Counted from the stretch's first letter, positions 1 through 8,329 are shown. The stretch is 64,000 nt of DNA from Jiangella gansuensis DSM 44835 (GCF_000515395.1 NZ_KI911782.1:4742070-4806069); one strand, 5' to 3'. Numbers and translations: made by a program. Notes: a model not told the origin generated them from the letters alone.

Positions 1-87
1 CCCGCCTCGTCTGAGGCGTCATGCCGGGGCAGGCTGGTCGGGGCCCTAGGATCGTGCGGAGCACGAGCGAGAGGACGACTGCCGGTG

Positions 88-1770
88 ATGAGCGACGTGA
101 TCGACCACGCCCGCGCCTGGCTGGCCGACGACCCCGATCCGGTCACCCGTGCCGAACTGCAGGCTTTGGTGGAGCTGGCGGCGGACAGCGACGCGGAGGC
201 TCAGGCCGATCTGGCCGATCGGTTCGCCGGCTTCCTGCAGTTCGGCACGGCCGGGCTGCGGGGCGCGATCGGCGCCGGCCCGAACCGGATGAACCGCGCC
301 GTCGTCATCCGTACTGCCGCCGGCCTGGCCTCGTACCTGACCGACTCGCGCCCTCCGGTCGGCGGCAGCCGGCACCGGGTGGTCATCGGCTACGACGCCC
401 GCTACGGCTCCTACGATTTCGCCGTCGACACCGCCGCCGTCATGACCGCGGCCGGGATCGAGGCGCTGGTCATGCCGCGGACGCTGCCGACGCCGGTGCT
501 GGCGTTCTCGGTTCGGCAGCTGAACGCGGACGCCGGTGTCATGGTCACCGCGAGCCACAACCCGCCACAGGACAACGGCTACAAGGTGTATCTCGGCGGT
601 CCGGACGGCGGTTCTCAGATCGTCTCTCCGGCCGACGCCGAGATCGCCGCGCGCATCGACGCCGTCGCCTCGGTGGCGTCGGTCCCGCGCGCCGAGAGCG
701 GCTGGACGGAGATCGGCGAGGACGTCGTCGACGCCTACCTGGATTCCGCCGCCGCGGTCGCGGCGGCGGACGGTCCGCGCGGCGTGCGCATCGTCCTCAC
801 GTCCTTGCACGGTGTCGGCGGGGCGTCCGTCGTCGAGGCGCTGCGGCGGGCCGGCTTCACCGACCTGCACGCCGTGGCCGAGCAGGCTGAACCGGACCCC
901 GACTTCCCCACCGTCGCGTTCCCGAACCCCGAGGAGGCCGGCGCCATCGACCTCGCGGTCGCGCTGGCCCGCGACGTCGATGCCGACCTCGTCGTCGCCA
1001 ACGATCCCGACGCCGACCGGTGCGCCGTCGCGCTGCCCGTTCCAGCTCGTGACGGCGGCGGCTGGCGGATGCTGCACGGCGACCAGGTCGGCGCACTGCT
1101 GGGCGAGCACCTGGCGGCGACCGGCCGCGGCGGCGTGTTCGCGAACTCCATCGTCTCGTCCCGGCTGCTCGGCCGGATCGCGGCGGGCCATGGCGTGGAC
1201 CACGCCGAGACGCTCACCGGGTTCAAGTGGATCTCCCGGGTGCCGAACCTGCGCTACGGCTACGAGGAGGCACTGGGTTACTGCGTCGACCCGGAGTCCG
1301 TGCGCGACAAGGACGGCATCTCCACCGCCGTGCTGGTGGCCGAGCTGGCAGCGGCCACTGCCGCGGCCGGCCGGACGCTCTGGGACCTCCTGGACGACCT
1401 CGCGCTGCGCCACGGCCTGCACGCGTCCGACCAGCTGTCGGTGCGCGTGGACGACCTGTCGCTGATCGCCGGCGCGATGGCCCGGCTGCGTGCCGCGCCG
1501 CCGGCGCGACTGGCCGGCTCCCCCGTCACAACCGCCGACGACCTCCTGGCCGGTGACGGCGGGCTACCGCCCACCGACGGGCTGCGCTACCTGACCGCCG
1601 ACAGCTCCCGCGTCATCGTCCGGCCCAGCGGCACCGAACCCAAGCTGAAGTGCTACCTCGAGGTCGTCGTCCCGGTCACCGGACCGACCGACCTGGCCAC
1701 GGCACGCGACGAAGCAGCCGGCCGGCTCGCCCAGCTCCGCACCGACGTCAGCGCCTCGCTGGGACTCTGA
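88..1770 (+). CDS. Phospho-sugar mutase (phosphoglucomutase/phosphomannomutase family, PmmB-like)
   Basis: An alpha-D-phosphohexomutase of about 560 residues that moves phosphate between C1 and C6 (or C1 and C5) of a sugar. The four family sites occur in order: the phosphoserine loop TASHNP near residue 155, the metal loop DPDADR near 310, the sugar loop around GFKWI and GYEEALGY near 380-395, and the phosphate-binding RPSGTEPK near 515. The full domain set and length match the PGM2/PmmB type. The ATG at 88 was preferred to the GTG directly before it. The next genes downstream belong to deoxyribose-phosphate breakdown, and in M. tuberculosis the homologue pmmB lies beside deoD. A phosphopentomutase role feeding DeoC is therefore likely but inferred; hexose phosphates could also be substrates. 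Confidence 0.9.
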   Translation: MSDVIDHARAWLADDPDPVTRAELQALVELAADSDAEAQADLADRFAGFLQFGTAGLRGAIGAGPNRMNRAVVIRTAAGLASYLTDSRPPVGGSRHRVVIGYDARYGSYDFAVDTAAVMTAAGIEALVMPRTLPTPVLAFSVRQLNADAGVMVTASHNPPQDNGYKVYLGGPDGGSQIVSPADAEIAARIDAVASVASVPRAESGWTEIGEDVVDAYLDSAAAVAAADGPRGVRIVLTSLHGVGGASVVEALRRAGFTDLHAVAEQAEPDPDFPTVAFPNPEEAGAIDLAVALARDVDADLVVANDPDADRCAVALPVPARDGGGWRMLHGDQVGALLGEHLAATGRGGVFANSIVSSRLLGRIAAGHGVDHAETLTGFKWISRVPNLRYGYEEALGYCVDPESVRDKDGISTAVLVAELAAATAAAGRTLWDLLDDLALRHGLHASDQLSVRVDDLSLIAGAMARLRAAPPARLAGSPVTTADDLLAGDGGLPPTDGLRYLTADSSRVIVRPSGTEPKLKCYLEVVVPVTGPTDLATARDEAAGRLAQLRTDVSASLGL

Positions 1771-2235
1771 CCCGGGCCGCCGAGTCGACGGCTGGTCCAC
1801 CGGTTCGGGTTCTCGGTCCTGCTCGTGCCTGGCCCATCGACCTCTGGTCCGGGCGCGTGCAGGTCTGAACGCATCGGCGCGCTCAGACTCTCCCGCGCCG
1901 GTGGCGACCGCATGATCCTGACCGGCCACGCGGCCCCGGCCGCGCGACTCGGTCAGCGGCTGGCTGTGAACCGCCACCGTCCCGGATCCGTCGCCAGGAG
2001 GTCACTCAACCGCTGACCAGCCGCGCGGGGCCGCATGTCCATAGCAACAGCGTGGCCACTGATGGCGCCAGCGCGCTCAGACCTGCAGCGGGTCGGCATC
2101 CATGGTGAGAACCCCGCCCCCCGGGCGCCGACCGCGAGAGCCGCCGCTGTCCACAGGCACCCGAGATCGATGCCGTTGTCCACATTTCGTCTGTGCGCGC
2201 CGCCAAGGCCTCGACACGGGTGGTCGAATCGGTCC
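1771..2235. other. Non-coding stretch with a split inverted repeat
   Basis: I see no convincing gene in these 465 bases: the short open frames have arginine/proline-rich shadow-type translations and no start context. The stretch holds a 15-base sequence at 1858-1872 (TGCAGGTCTGAACGC) whose reverse complement recurs at 2073-2087 with one mismatch. It also holds a 12-base direct repeat GCGCGCTCAGAC at 1877 and 2071. It probably contains the promoter of the HTH-deoC unit in its last 150 bases. Confidence 0.5.
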
Positions 2236-2886
2236 ATGAGCGATGTGACCAGCACTTCAGACTCTCGAAACCCCGAGTTCGCCGGCTCGGACGAGCATAC
2301 GAGTGATGCTGACCATGACACCTTTCCCTGGCGGGATCGGACCGTCGGAGACGGCAAGGCGGCGCCGCTCTGGACGGGTGGCGACAAGCCGGAATGGGGC
2401 CACCCGGCCGTCCGCGAAGGGTCGTTCGTGAATCCGTTGTTGTCGGCAGGTTCGGTGCTGCGTACTGCTCGTGCCTACGCCGGTTTGAGTCAGCGTGAAC
2501 TCGCGGCGCGGACGGGCCATGCGCAGTCAACCATCGCGCGCATCGAGGCCGGCAGAACGTCGGCGCACTGGCCGGTGTTGTTCAGCTGCCTCGTCGCGTG
2601 CGGTCTGACCTTCGGCCTGCTCGCTCCGGACGGCGAGGTGATCGGCCATGAACCACTGGTTGTCGACCGGGACGCAGCGGGTCGCCGGTACCCCGCTCAC
2701 CTGCGGGTCAGCCGGGTCGGGCACTGGGGGCAACCGTGGCGGTTCCGCCACTACGTTCCGGATGTGCGGGTGAAGACCCCGCCGTTCGCGTATCGGCGGC
2801 GACGCCGCAGCGGCGCGCCGAACCCGGTCCTCGCCCGTCGCCGTCTGCGGAGGATGGCACTGCGCGGCCTAGACTCGGCAGGGTGA
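2236..2886 (+). CDS. XRE-family helix-turn-helix protein coupled to deoC
   Basis: A 216-residue protein. An acidic, low-complexity N-terminal stretch of about 65 residues is followed by a lambda-repressor-type HTH at roughly residues 75-135, with the core LRTARAYAGLSQRELAARTG followed by STIARIEAGR. The C-terminal 60 residues are basic (RYPAHLRV, FRHYVPDVRV, RRRRR) and match no domain I recognise. The ATG at 2236 was chosen because the frame further upstream codes only atypical sequence. Its stop TGA overlaps the GTG of deoC, so the two are probably translated together. That makes it a candidate local regulator of deoxynucleoside breakdown. DNA binding is supported by the HTH; the target is inference. 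Confidence 0.8.
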   Translation: MSDVTSTSDSRNPEFAGSDEHTSDADHDTFPWRDRTVGDGKAAPLWTGGDKPEWGHPAVREGSFVNPLLSAGSVLRTARAYAGLSQRELAARTGHAQSTIARIEAGRTSAHWPVLFSCLVACGLTFGLLAPDGEVIGHEPLVVDRDAAGRRYPAHLRVSRVGHWGQPWRFRHYVPDVRVKTPPFAYRRRRRSGAPNPVLARRRLRRMALRGLDSAG

Positions 2887-3863
2887 CCGTGCTTTCCGCG
2901 CTCGACGACGCGCGCCTGTCCGACATCACCTCCTCGGAGGCGTCGCTGCGGCGCTTCCTCCATGGGCTGCCCGGGGTCGACCAGGTCGGCGCCGAGGCCC
3001 GAGCCGCCACGCTGGCCACCCGTTCCATCAAGACCACCGCGAAGCAGTTCGCCATCGACCTCGCCATCTCGATGATCGACCTGACCACGCTGGAAGGCCA
3101 GGACACTCCGGGCAAGGTCCGGGCACTGTGCTCGAAGGCGCTGCGGCCTGACCCGTCCGACCGTGACGTCCCGCGCGTCGCCGCCGTCTGTGTGTACCCG
3201 GACCTGGTGGCCACCGCGGTGGAGGCCCTGGGCGGCGCCGAGCGGACGGTCAAGGTGGCCAGCGTCGCCACCGGGTTCCCGTCCGGTCGCACCAGCCTCG
3301 CGGTCAAGGAGGCCGACACCCGCGATGCGGTCGCCGCGGGCGCCGACGAGGTCGACATGGTCATCGACCGGGGCGCGTTCCTGGCCGGCCGGTACGGTCA
3401 GGTCTTCGACGAGATCGTCGCGGTCAAGCGGGCCTGCGCCCGCGACGGCGCGGATGGTGCGCACCTGAAGGTGATCCTCGAAACCGGCGAGCTGGCGACG
3501 TACGACAACGTGCGCCGGGCGTCGTGGCTGGCCATGCTGGCCGGGGCCGACTTCATCAAGACCAGCACCGGCAAGGTGGCGCCGGCCGCCACCCTCCCGG
3601 TGACCCTGGTGATGCTAGAGGCGGTACGCGACTTCCGCGACACCACCGGGCGCCAGGTCGGGGTCAAGCCGGCCGGCGGCATCCGCACCAGCAAGGACGC
3701 CATCAAGTATCTGGTGCTGGTGAACGAGACCGTGGGCGAGGACTGGCTGGATCCGGACTGGTTCCGCCTCGGGGCCTCCAGCCTGCTCAACGACCTGCTC
3801 ATGCAGCGGCAGAAGCTGCGCACCGGCCGCTATGCGGGTCCCGACTACTTCACGCTCGACTAG
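2883..3863 (+). CDS. deoC: Deoxyribose-phosphate aldolase
   Basis: A cytoplasmic class I aldolase that splits 2-deoxyribose-5-phosphate into glyceraldehyde-3-phosphate and acetaldehyde. The Schiff-base lysine lies in DFIKTSTGK, the second catalytic lysine in GVKPAGGIRT, and the conserved aspartate in DEVDMVI; the TIM-barrel segment KVILETGEL is also present. At 326 residues it belongs to the longer DERA group rather than the 259-residue E. coli type. The GTG start at 2883 overlaps the previous gene's stop (GTGA), giving an N-terminus of normal length; the frame open further upstream is a shadow of the HTH gene. The aldehyde dehydrogenase 13 bases downstream can remove the acetaldehyde. Confidence 0.96.
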   Translation: MTVLSALDDARLSDITSSEASLRRFLHGLPGVDQVGAEARAATLATRSIKTTAKQFAIDLAISMIDLTTLEGQDTPGKVRALCSKALRPDPSDRDVPRVAAVCVYPDLVATAVEALGGAERTVKVASVATGFPSGRTSLAVKEADTRDAVAAGADEVDMVIDRGAFLAGRYGQVFDEIVAVKRACARDGADGAHLKVILETGELATYDNVRRASWLAMLAGADFIKTSTGKVAPAATLPVTLVMLEAVRDFRDTTGRQVGVKPAGGIRTSKDAIKYLVLVNETVGEDWLDPDWFRLGASSLLNDLLMQRQKLRTGRYAGPDYFTLD

Positions 3864-3876
3864 AGGCGGCACCACG

Positions 3877-5322
3877 ATGACGAAGTTCGAGTACGCGCCC
3901 GCACCGGAGTCCCGCGCGATCGTCGACATCAAGAGCTCGTACGGGCTGTTCGTGAACGGCGAGTTCGTCGAGCCGGTGGACGGCACGTCGTTCAAGTCGG
4001 TGAACCCGGCTACCGAGGAGGTCCTCGCCGAGATTGCGCAGGCCGGGGCGGCCGACGTCGACGCCGCCGTGCAGGCCGCCCGTCGTGCTCACGATAAGGT
4101 CTGGTCGAAGCTGTCCGGGCGCGACCGCGGCAAGTACCTGTTCCGCATCGCCCGGATCATCCAGGAGCGTGCCCGCGAACTGGCCGTGCTGGAGTCCATC
4201 GACAACGGCAAGCCGATCCGCGAGTCCCGCGACGTCGACGTCCCGCTGGTCGCCGCGCACTTCTTCTACTACGCGGGCTGGGCGGACAAGCTGCGCTGGG
4301 CCGGCGCCGGTCCCGAGCCGCGGCCGTACGGTGTCGCCGCACAGGTCATTCCGTGGAACTTCCCACTGCTCATGCTGGCGTGGAAGATCGCGCCGGCGCT
4401 CGCGGCCGGCAACACCGTCGTGCTCAAGCCGGCCGAGACGACACCGCTGACCGCGCTGCTGTTCGCCGAGATCTGCCAGCAGGCCGAGCTGCCGCCGGGC
4501 GTCGTGAACATCGTGACGGGCGCCGGCGACACCGGGCGGTCGCTGGTCGAGCACCCGGGGGTGGACAAGGTCGCGTTCACCGGATCGACGGAGGTGGGCA
4601 AGCAGATCGCCCGCAGCGTCGCCGGTACGGCGAAGACGGCCACCCTCGAGCTGGGCGGCAAGGCGGCGAACATCGTGTTCGACGATGCCCCGATCGACCA
4701 GGCCATCGAAGGCATCGTCAACGGCATCTTCTTCAACCAGGGCCACGTGTGCTGCGCCGGGTCGCGGCTGCTGGTGCAGGAGTCCGTCTACGACGACGTG
4801 CTCGACCGGCTCAAGCGGCGGCTGACCACGCTGCGAGTCGGCGACCCGCTGGACAAGAACACCGACATCGGCGCGATCAACTCCGCCGAGCAGCTCACCC
4901 GCATCCGGGAACTGTCCGAGGTGGGCGAGGCCGAAGGCGCCGAGCGGTGGTCGCCCGAGTGCGACCTGCCCGCCCGCGGCTACTGGTTCCCGCCGACGCT
5001 GTTCACCGGCGTCAGCCAGGCGCACCGGATCGCCCGCGAGGAGATCTTCGGGCCGGTGCTGTCGGTACTGCCGTTCCGTACCCCGGCCGAAGCGGTCGAG
5101 AAGGCGAACAACACGCCGTACGGATTGTCCGCCGGCGTGTGGACCGACAAGGGCTCCCGCATCCTCTGGATGTCGCAGCAGCTGCGCGCCGGCGTCGTCT
5201 GGGCCAACACGTTCAACCGGTTCGACCCGACGTCGCCGTTCGGCGGATACAAGGAGTCCGGTTACGGCCGTGAGGGCGGCCGGCACGGTCTGCTGGCATA
5301 CCTGAAGTCGGAGGCCGCGTGA
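3877..5322 (+). CDS. NAD(P)-dependent aldehyde dehydrogenase
   Basis: A full-length ALDH of 481 residues that oxidises an aldehyde to the acid. Visible family features are VIPWNFPLLMLAWKIAPALA (cofactor and substrate entry), the FTGSTEVG cofactor turn, the general base in LELGGKAANIVF, the catalytic cysteine in FNQGHVCCAGSR, and the C-terminal EEIFGPVLSV and PFGGYKESG. The ATG at 3877 follows a GAGG ribosome site 13 bases after deoC. The position suggests that acetaldehyde released by DeoC is one substrate, but ALDH specificity cannot be read from sequence. It runs into a second, shorter ALDH. Confidence 0.92.
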   Translation: MTKFEYAPAPESRAIVDIKSSYGLFVNGEFVEPVDGTSFKSVNPATEEVLAEIAQAGAADVDAAVQAARRAHDKVWSKLSGRDRGKYLFRIARIIQERARELAVLESIDNGKPIRESRDVDVPLVAAHFFYYAGWADKLRWAGAGPEPRPYGVAAQVIPWNFPLLMLAWKIAPALAAGNTVVLKPAETTPLTALLFAEICQQAELPPGVVNIVTGAGDTGRSLVEHPGVDKVAFTGSTEVGKQIARSVAGTAKTATLELGGKAANIVFDDAPIDQAIEGIVNGIFFNQGHVCCAGSRLLVQESVYDDVLDRLKRRLTTLRVGDPLDKNTDIGAINSAEQLTRIRELSEVGEAEGAERWSPECDLPARGYWFPPTLFTGVSQAHRIAREEIFGPVLSVLPFRTPAEAVEKANNTPYGLSAGVWTDKGSRILWMSQQLRAGVVWANTFNRFDPTSPFGGYKESGYGREGGRHGLLAYLKSEAA

Positions 5323-5366
5323 TGGCTGGAGCAGCGACGAGCGAGAAGCGGGGCGTGACCGAGTGA
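5322..5366 (+). other. Possible 14-codon coupling ORF between the two dehydrogenases
   Basis: The stop of the first dehydrogenase overlaps an ATG (TGATG at 5320-5324). This opens a 14-residue frame, MAGAATSEKRGVTE, whose own stop overlaps the GTG of the next dehydrogenase (GTGA at 5363-5366). It could pass ribosomes from one gene to the other without a free ribosome site. It may equally be chance in GC-rich DNA; no homology can be judged at this length. Confidence 0.25.
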
Positions 5367-6235
5367 CAGAGCGACTCGCGGTGAAGAAGACCTACAAGCT
5401 GTACGTCGGCGGCAAGTTCCCGCGCTCGGAATCGGGCCGGTCCTACGAGGTCACCGACGCCAAGGGCCGGTTTTTGGCCAACGCGGCCTGGGCATCCCGC
5501 AAGGACGCCCGCGACGCCGTCTCCGCCGCCCGTAAGGCGTTCGCCGGCTGGTCCGGCGCGACGGCATACAACCGCGGCCAGGTGCTCTACCGGGTGGCAG
5601 AGGTGATGGAGGGCCGGCACGGGCAGTTCGTCGACGAGGTCGCCGCCGGTGAAGGGCTGGCCCGAGGGAAAGCCGAGAAGCTCGTCGACGAGGCCATCGA
5701 CCGCTGGGTCTGGTACGCGGGCTGGTCGGACAAGATCGCCCAGGTGGTCGGGTCCAGCAACCCCGTGGCCGGGCCGTACTTCGACTTCTCCGTGCCGGAG
5801 CCGACCGGCGTGGTCGCGGTGCTGGCACCGCAGCGCTCGTCTTTGCTCGGGCTGGTGTCGGTGCTGGCGCCGGTCATCGTCGGCGGCAACACCGCGGTGG
5901 TGACGGCGTCGCTGGAGCGGCCGCTGCCGGCCATCACGCTGTCGGAGGTGCTGGCGACGTCCGACGTCCCCGGCGGCGTGGTGAACATCCTCACCGGCCG
6001 GGTCGGCGACACCGCCCCGACGCTGGCCGCGCACATGGACGTCAACGCCGTCGACCTCACCGGAGCCGCCGGCGACCCCGAGCACGCCCGCGAGCTCGAG
6101 CTGGCCGCCGCCGACAACCTCAAGCGGGTAGTGCGCACGCCCGAGGCCGAGCCCGACTGGACCGTCGAGCCCGGTCTGGAGCGCATCACCGCTTACCTGG
6201 AGACGAAGACCGTCTGGCACCCCGTCGGCAGCTGA
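5363..6235 (+). CDS. Half-length aldehyde dehydrogenase-like protein without the catalytic domain
   Basis: This 290-residue protein matches the N-terminal cofactor-binding part of ALDHs: a YKLYVGGKF start, paired helices rich in Ala/Arg, WVWYAGWSDK, VAVLAPQ in place of the usual IPWNFP, and PGGVVNILTG near residue 200. The sequence then goes straight to a short tail ending ERITAYLETKTVWHP. The ELGGK glutamate region and the catalytic cysteine region are absent, so it should not oxidise aldehydes by the usual mechanism. The reading frame is clean, so it looks like a fixed short form rather than a recent break. The coupled position suggests a partner or regulator of the full ALDH, which is inference. 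Confidence 0.85.
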   Translation: MTERLAVKKTYKLYVGGKFPRSESGRSYEVTDAKGRFLANAAWASRKDARDAVSAARKAFAGWSGATAYNRGQVLYRVAEVMEGRHGQFVDEVAAGEGLARGKAEKLVDEAIDRWVWYAGWSDKIAQVVGSSNPVAGPYFDFSVPEPTGVVAVLAPQRSSLLGLVSVLAPVIVGGNTAVVTASLERPLPAITLSEVLATSDVPGGVVNILTGRVGDTAPTLAAHMDVNAVDLTGAAGDPEHARELELAAADNLKRVVRTPEAEPDWTVEPGLERITAYLETKTVWHPVGS

Positions 6236-6242
6236 ACCGCTG

Positions 6243-7448
6243 TCATTCCACCGGAGCCGGGACCGGCGTCTCCACCGGAGCCGGGACCGGCGTCTCTACA
6301 GGGGCCGGAGTTTCGACCGCGCCCGGCAGCAGGTCGCCCAGTGGCGGCTCCAGAACCGGCTCGGCACAGCTGCCGTCCGGCTCGACGCCGACGGTGAACC
6401 GCGGGAACACGTGCTCACCCCACGGGTTGGCTTCGACGAACGTCTGCTCCGGGTAGGCGCCGTCATAGCACTGCTCGACCCAGCCGAGGTCGATCGGCCT
6501 CCCGTCCTGGTCGTAGAGGCGGACGTTCTCCAACAGAGTGCCGTCGGCGCCGTAGGCGAAGATGTTCGTCACCGCGACGCCGTCAGTGGTGTAGAAGCCG
6601 GGCTCGAACTGGTTGTAGCCGCTGTCCACGTACTCGACCCGCGGAACCGCAAACCCGCCGATCACATTGACGGCTACCAGCAGCCCGCCGACGGCCAGGC
6701 CGGCGTTGGCCAGCTGCATCGCCAGCCGCGTCCGGCCCTCGACCTGCCCGTCGACGGTGCGGCGGCCGAGCCACACCGAACCGACCAGCGCGGCCAGGAA
6801 CACCAGCGCCCCGGTCGAGGCGCTGCTGGTGATGTACGCGACGATCAGGCCGAGCGCCACCGCCCTGGCCACCCACCAGGCCGGACGCAGCGACCGGCCG
6901 AATTCGATGGCCGGGGTACCCCATGGCGTCCCCCGCATCCACTGCTCGACCTGCATGAGCAACGACGCGCCGGGGAGCTGGCGCAGTTCGGCCATCGGGT
7001 CGTCGCGGCCGGCCACCAGCAGTTGCGCCCCCGCCATCGCCAGCACCCCGGCGACCAAGGCCGGCACCGCGAAGAACGCGGGTGCACCGCTCAGCCCGAG
7101 CACCACGTCGATCAGCGACAGCGCCCCGAGTCCGAGCGCCACCACGGTGAAGAACGACACCAGGAACCGGAACAACCGGCGGCCGAACCCAGTGCCCTGG
7201 GCCGTGCCGGCCGGCGTCGGCTCCGGCAACCCGGCGGCGGAACGCAGCTCGGCCGCGTATGCCGCCGGCGCTCCCAACCGCTCGACCAGTTGGCCGAGCG
7301 TGACGTCGTCGCCGAACTCGGCCGCCACCTGTTCCAGGTGTTCGCGGACGTCTTCGGCGATCTCTGCGATCTCGTCCGCCGGCAGGTCGACGAGTTCCTC
7401 GCGGACCGTCGCGACATAGCTCGCGACAGCCGGGTGGGTGGTCCTCAC
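6243..7448 (-). CDS. HAAS-domain multi-pass membrane protein
   Basis: A 401-residue membrane protein. Residues 1-75 form a HAAS (DUF1700-like) cytoplasmic helical domain with the EIAEDVREHLEQ pattern. Four or five hydrophobic segments follow between about 95 and 270, then an outside domain, and the tail repeats ETPVPAPV. The GTG start overlaps the stop of the PadR gene (GTGA), forming the usual PadR-HAAS pair in which PadR represses both genes. The job of the membrane protein is unknown; related pairs take part in envelope or signalling functions. The gene ends eight bases from the convergent ALDH fragment. Confidence 0.82.
   Translation of the reverse strand: MRTTHPAVASYVATVREELVDLPADEIAEIAEDVREHLEQVAAEFGDDVTLGQLVERLGAPAAYAAELRSAAGLPEPTPAGTAQGTGFGRRLFRFLVSFFTVVALGLGALSLIDVVLGLSGAPAFFAVPALVAGVLAMAGAQLLVAGRDDPMAELRQLPGASLLMQVEQWMRGTPWGTPAIEFGRSLRPAWWVARAVALGLIVAYITSSASTGALVFLAALVGSVWLGRRTVDGQVEGRTRLAMQLANAGLAVGGLLVAVNVIGGFAVPRVEYVDSGYNQFEPGFYTTDGVAVTNIFAYGADGTLLENVRLYDQDGRPIDLGWVEQCYDGAYPEQTFVEANPWGEHVFPRFTVGVEPDGSCAEPVLEPPLGDLLPGAVETPAPVETPVPAPVETPVPAPVE
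6247..6294. repeat. Tandem 24-bp repeat in the 3' end of the HAAS gene
   Basis: Two identical 24-base units lie side by side, followed by a diverged third. They encode the PVETPVPA-type repeat at the C-terminus of the HAAS protein. Such in-frame repeats can gain or lose units by slippage, so tail length may differ between strains. Confidence 0.85.
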
Positions 7449-7786
7449 GCCGCCTCCTTCGTGGCTTGGTCGACCAGGTCCGTCAGTACCCCGGCGAACT
7501 CCCGCCAGGTCTTGGCCGAGCGCCGCAGCAGGTCCCGGCCGGTGCCGTTGAGGCTGTAGTACTTGCGGTGCGGGCCCTCCTCGGAGGGGACGACGTACGT
7601 GGTGAGCGCGCCGGCGCTGTAGAGCCGCCGCAGTGTCCCGTACACCGAGGCGTCGCCGACCTCGGTCAGCCCGGCCGCTCGCAGCCGCCGGACGACGTCG
7701 TAGCCGTAGCCGTCCTCCTCGCGCAGCACGGCGAGCACAGCCAGGTCGAGAACCCCCTTGAGCAACTGACTGGTGTCCATGGTCAT
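7445..7786 (-). CDS. PadR-family transcriptional regulator
   Basis: A winged-helix repressor of 113 residues. The PadR N-terminal domain is clear: LLKGVLDLAVLAVL, GYGYDVVRRL, the recognition segment GDASVYGTLRRLYSAGAL and the wing HRKYYSLNGTGRDLL. The start was placed at the ATG at 7786, with another ATG two codons on, because an AGGAGAGG ribosome site precedes it; the longer open frame upstream has no PadR similarity. It is co-transcribed with the overlapping HAAS gene. A palindrome 36-47 bases upstream is the likely autoregulatory site. Confidence 0.9.
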   Translation of the reverse strand: MTMDTSQLLKGVLDLAVLAVLREEDGYGYDVVRRLRAAGLTEVGDASVYGTLRRLYSAGALTTYVVPSEEGPHRKYYSLNGTGRDLLRRSAKTWREFAGVLTDLVDQATKEAA

Positions 7787-7806
7787 CCCCTCTCCTGTGC
7801 GGAGGA

Positions 7807-7833
7807 CAGTATTACGCGAACCGCAGTACTGCG
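7807..7833. promoter_or_regulatory. Candidate PadR operator
   Basis: A perfect 12-base palindrome, CGCAGTACTGCG, lies at 7822-7833. A related half-site, CAGTATTACG, starts at 7807. Both lie 21-47 bases upstream of the PadR start, where a promoter is expected. The AGTA-TACT core resembles PadR-type sites in general, but binding by this protein is inferred. Confidence 0.45.
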
Positions 7834-7947
7834 TAGTCGACACGCCGCCTCGTGAGTAGCCGCGAGCTGCCTGGTCGGCGATGGGTGCCGGGCACCTTTG
7901 CAATGAGCACCTATACGCACCAGCCCCGCCGACTCGCCGGACGCCGT

Positions 7948-7997
7948 GATGGCGGGTGGTTTGGTGGTGCTCTGGCGCCACCAAACCACCCGCCATC
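7948..7997. repeat. Perfect 20-bp inverted repeat hairpin
   Basis: GATGGCGGGTGGTTTGGTGG at 7948-7967 is matched exactly by its reverse complement at 7978-7997. Inner G-C pairs leave a loop of only four bases (TCTG). It lies between the divergent PadR and CapA genes, beside a degraded gene. No U-tract follows, so it is not a typical terminator; a mobile or REP-like palindrome is possible. Confidence 0.8.
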
Positions 7998-8060
7998 GCC
8001 CAGCTTCGTACGCCTGCGGCCGCCTAAGACGACCGCCGGCCTGCCGGCGCTGCACGGCTC

Positions 8061-8329
8061 ATGCTGGTCGTCACGGACGAATCCGGCAAAGTCATCCGCC
8101 CCATGGAGGTCTGGGACGAGACTCGCGACGGGGGGTGGGAAGGCGGTTCCAGGCGCACCTCGACCTCATCCTCGATCCGCGCGCCGGCGACTGATGGGCC
8201 GATCGTTACGGCCTGGCTCGTCCGCCGGAGACCTATCACCGCAGCAGGGCGTGGCGCGACGCTCGCCGCCGCCGATGGGAAGTGCGAGTCGAACAGTTCC
8301 GCAACCATCCGCCGCCACCGATCGTGTGA
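8061..8329 (+). pseudogene. Remnant of an unknown gene with a frameshift and an internal stop
   Basis: Reading from the ATG at 8061 gives MLVVTDESGKVIRPMEVWDE, which breaks after GGWE near 8141. A second frame then continues with RFQAHLDLILDPRAGD, a TGA at 8192-8194, and without changing frame WADRYGLARPPETYHRSRAW up to a TGA at 8327-8329. The two pieces have ordinary protein-like composition, unlike shadow frames, and sit end to end. I do not recognise the family. A frameshift plus a stop suggests decay; sequencing error could explain one lesion but hardly both. Confidence 0.4.

Noticed and set aside
1-87. A gene end before the mutase
   Set aside because: The first 84 bases have no clear coding frame continuing from outside; any upstream gene is beyond the window.
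7445-7996. A longer PadR start upstream of 7786
   Set aside because: The added N-terminal sequence has no PadR similarity and would cover the palindromic operator; a good ribosome site lies before 7786.
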